Below, piece by piece: positions 5,473 through 6,776 of a stretch of DNA of 6,776 bases (position 1 is its first letter; each line of letters starts with the position of its first letter). This stretch comes from an uncultured Cellvibrio sp. GTDB taxonomy: Bacteria; Pseudomonadota; Gammaproteobacteria; Pseudomonadales; Cellvibrionaceae. Below the pieces are notes generated by a model that saw only the letters and a list, made by a program, of their open reading frames with translations, was not told the origin of the DNA and made no database searches. The stretch spans positions 1 through 6,776 of the forward strand of contig CAMPIG010000266.1 of the NCBI GenBank assembly GCA_946886255.1. The letters run 5' to 3'. A program made the translations under genes and the position numbers.

Positions 5473-6657
5473 CTAAAAGAACTGTCTACTATTTTTTTCA
5501 GGATAATCACATGTCAAAGGATAGGGCAAATTCTTGATTTTTCCTTTTACCCTAGTAGGAGCTGTACCAATAGCTGCTCTCTCCGCATAAGACTGGTGCA
5601 TCTGAGCATTTAATGGTATGACTCGATCAAGGCATTTGCTTCCCATGTTTGCTGGGCGATCTCCAATTGACCAATGAGCCAACCCTTCAAAGCTGGCATG
5701 GATATTGGCTATAGAATTCTGAAATGAATAAATTCGATCTAAATTATCTATCATCCATCGCAAAGATAAGCCTGACAAACCTTCGTCGTCGTTATAACCA
5801 CCTCCGACATCGGCATGCGCACCAGGAAACCAAACTTCATTAACTTGTGTGCTATCCTCTCTTATTGGATCACATATAAGCAACGGTGAAAATTTTGATC
5901 TCTTCTCATCAATCGATACGGCATGCGCAATAAACTTAATATTTGGATAGGAGTTGCTCTTATATCTATCCCCTTTCCTTCTATCACGCTCTTCTTTGCA
6001 AGGTCCAAAAGTCTTTAGTGAAGAACCCGGAACTGTATCCCAAACCCCCAAAAAATTTACATCAGCTGGCTGCATTTCTAAGCCCATCTTGTCATGTATT
6101 TCACTTGCAAGTGGAGGCATATTCCCATCCTTCCATATCAACCATTCATTTAGGTATTCATCGTCACTTTTACGTTTAGTAATTTCTAAAATTTTGTTTC
6201 CAAGCTTAATTGAATTTTGATTATCTACATCAGTAATTTTTGGTATTCCTGCATAAGATATTAAACCAGCTAACGCTCTAGCCTGATGCGCTCCTCTACT
6301 AAAACCAAAAATTAATATACCATCTCCTGGCCTATAATTTTTTATCAGGTATTCATATCCCATTAATATTCTCTCTTCCATACCCCTACCAAGAGCCATA
6401 CCCGCAATAGGCTTATCCTTTGTTCCCACCCCCTCTATGTATATGTACCCGGAATTACTTTTGTTGTCCTTTTTTATTATTTGATAGAGTTTCCAGACAT
6501 TAGTGGAAGAATTAGGATTGTTAGCAGTACCATCGTAAAAAACGAATATATTTCTTTTATTAGAACCATCTTGAAAGACATTTTCTTCTTTATAAATATT
6601 CGCACAACCAAATAGAAACAAAAACAATATAGCCATACATATGGATTTTAATCTCAT
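5473..6657 (-). CDS. Lipoprotein with DUF2235 / Tle1-like alpha/beta hydrolase domain
   Basis: This is a 394-residue predicted lipase/phospholipase-type hydrolase. The first 17 residues are a lipoprotein signal peptide (positively charged start, hydrophobic core AILFLFLFG) with the lipobox L15-F16-G17-C18; Ala at the next position does not signal inner-membrane retention, so an outer-membrane anchor is likely. The mature part has the DUF2235 layout: FVFYDGTANN (38-47), the nucleophile elbow GFSRG with Ser120, LGVWDTVPG with Asp207, and PGAHADVGGGY with His281. These fit a Ser-Asp-His triad, the assignment of Asp and His being inferred from family pattern. Relatives include the type VI secretion phospholipase effectors Tle1, which are not lipoproteins in the examples I know. 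The start at 6657 is chosen over 6672 because GGAGAG lies 7 bases before it and the signal peptide then has normal length. The gene is markedly AT-rich, suggesting transfer. No secretion gene is visible nearby. Confidence 0.85.
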   Translation of the reverse strand: MRLKSICMAILFLFLFGCANIYKEENVFQDGSNKRNIFVFYDGTANNPNSSTNVWKLYQIIKKDNKSNSGYIYIEGVGTKDKPIAGMALGRGMEERILMGYEYLIKNYRPGDGILIFGFSRGAHQARALAGLISYAGIPKITDVDNQNSIKLGNKILEITKRKSDDEYLNEWLIWKDGNMPPLASEIHDKMGLEMQPADVNFLGVWDTVPGSSLKTFGPCKEERDRRKGDRYKSNSYPNIKFIAHAVSIDEKRSKFSPLLICDPIREDSTQVNEVWFPGAHADVGGGYNDDEGLSGLSLRWMIDNLDRIYSFQNSIANIHASFEGLAHWSIGDRPANMGSKCLDRVIPLNAQMHQSYAERAAIGTAPTRVKGKIKNLPYPLTCDYPEKNSRQFF

Positions 6658-6664
6658 ATCCTTA

Positions 6665-6670
6665 CTCTCC
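6665..6670 (-). promoter_or_regulatory. Ribosome binding site of the lipoprotein gene
   Basis: On the - strand GGAGAG stands 7 bases before the ATG at 6657. For the upstream in-frame ATG at 6672 the nearest purine-rich match is about 14 bases away, so 6657 is preferred. Confidence 0.6.
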
Positions 6671-6776
6671 ATTTTTTAAAAATAAGCCTCTACAATAATA
6701 TTACCAAGCTTTTATTCGCACCCTGTTGCATATAGTTTTTAATATTTTCCACGCTCACCCCAAATAAATCTTAAAT

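Noticed and set aside
6690..6770. - strand frame of 26 codons upstream of the lipoprotein gene, reading VSVENIKNYMQQGANKSL near its end
   Set aside because: It looks faintly coding but is bounded by a stop at 6771-6773, has no ATG in a sensible place and no ribosome binding site, so I cannot support a gene. The rest of 6673-6776 shows only AT-rich leader.

Overview
The window looks like chromosomal DNA from a gammaproteobacterium. The evidence is the gene content (an ExbB/ExbD pair, a LysR regulator divergent from a flavodoxin-fold oxidoreductase), strong GGAG-type ribosome binding sites and mixed composition: about 50-60% GC in the exb genes and much lower at the right end. Placement near Cellvibrionaceae or a similar marine/soil group is only a guess.

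Layout. Bases 2-91 are the 3' end of an unidentified gene, followed on the + strand by exbB (122-865) and exbD (867-1280), the inner-membrane motor of a TonB-type energy transduction system. A GTCGGATTA/TAATCCGAC palindrome (1299-1328) closes this block. On the - strand lies a 175-residue standalone protein with the zinc-deaminase signature HAE...SPC...C and an AID/APOBEC-like C-terminal half (1376-1903). A 43-nt imperfect hairpin sits directly upstream of its ribosome binding site. This is the most interesting gene in the window.

Next comes a redox module: an atypical SDR/NAD(P)-binding protein (2138-2866, -) and a LysR regulator (2877-3773, -) that form a tight two-gene operon, divergent from a flavodoxin_2/NQO1-type NAD(P)H oxidoreductase (3885-4655, +). 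A quinone or electrophile response is a reasonable inference; the inducer cannot be read from the sequence.

From 4656 to about 5400 the DNA is scrambled. It holds a 107-bp diverged direct copy (88 of 107 bases identical, ungapped) of the SDR gene's 3' end with a Trp-to-stop change, an 82-codon unknown gene whose last codons run into that relic out of frame, and a + strand reading frame that looks coding but has no convincing start. A GC-rich hairpin terminator (5402-5433) follows. The right end holds an AT-rich - strand gene for a lipoprotein of the DUF2235/Tle1-like alpha/beta hydrolase family (5473-6657).

The exb pair and the LysR/oxidoreductase module look like ordinary functional units. 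The deaminase, the scrambled segment and the DUF2235 lipoprotein look like accessory DNA. No tRNA, rRNA, CRISPR array, transposase or integrase gene was seen.
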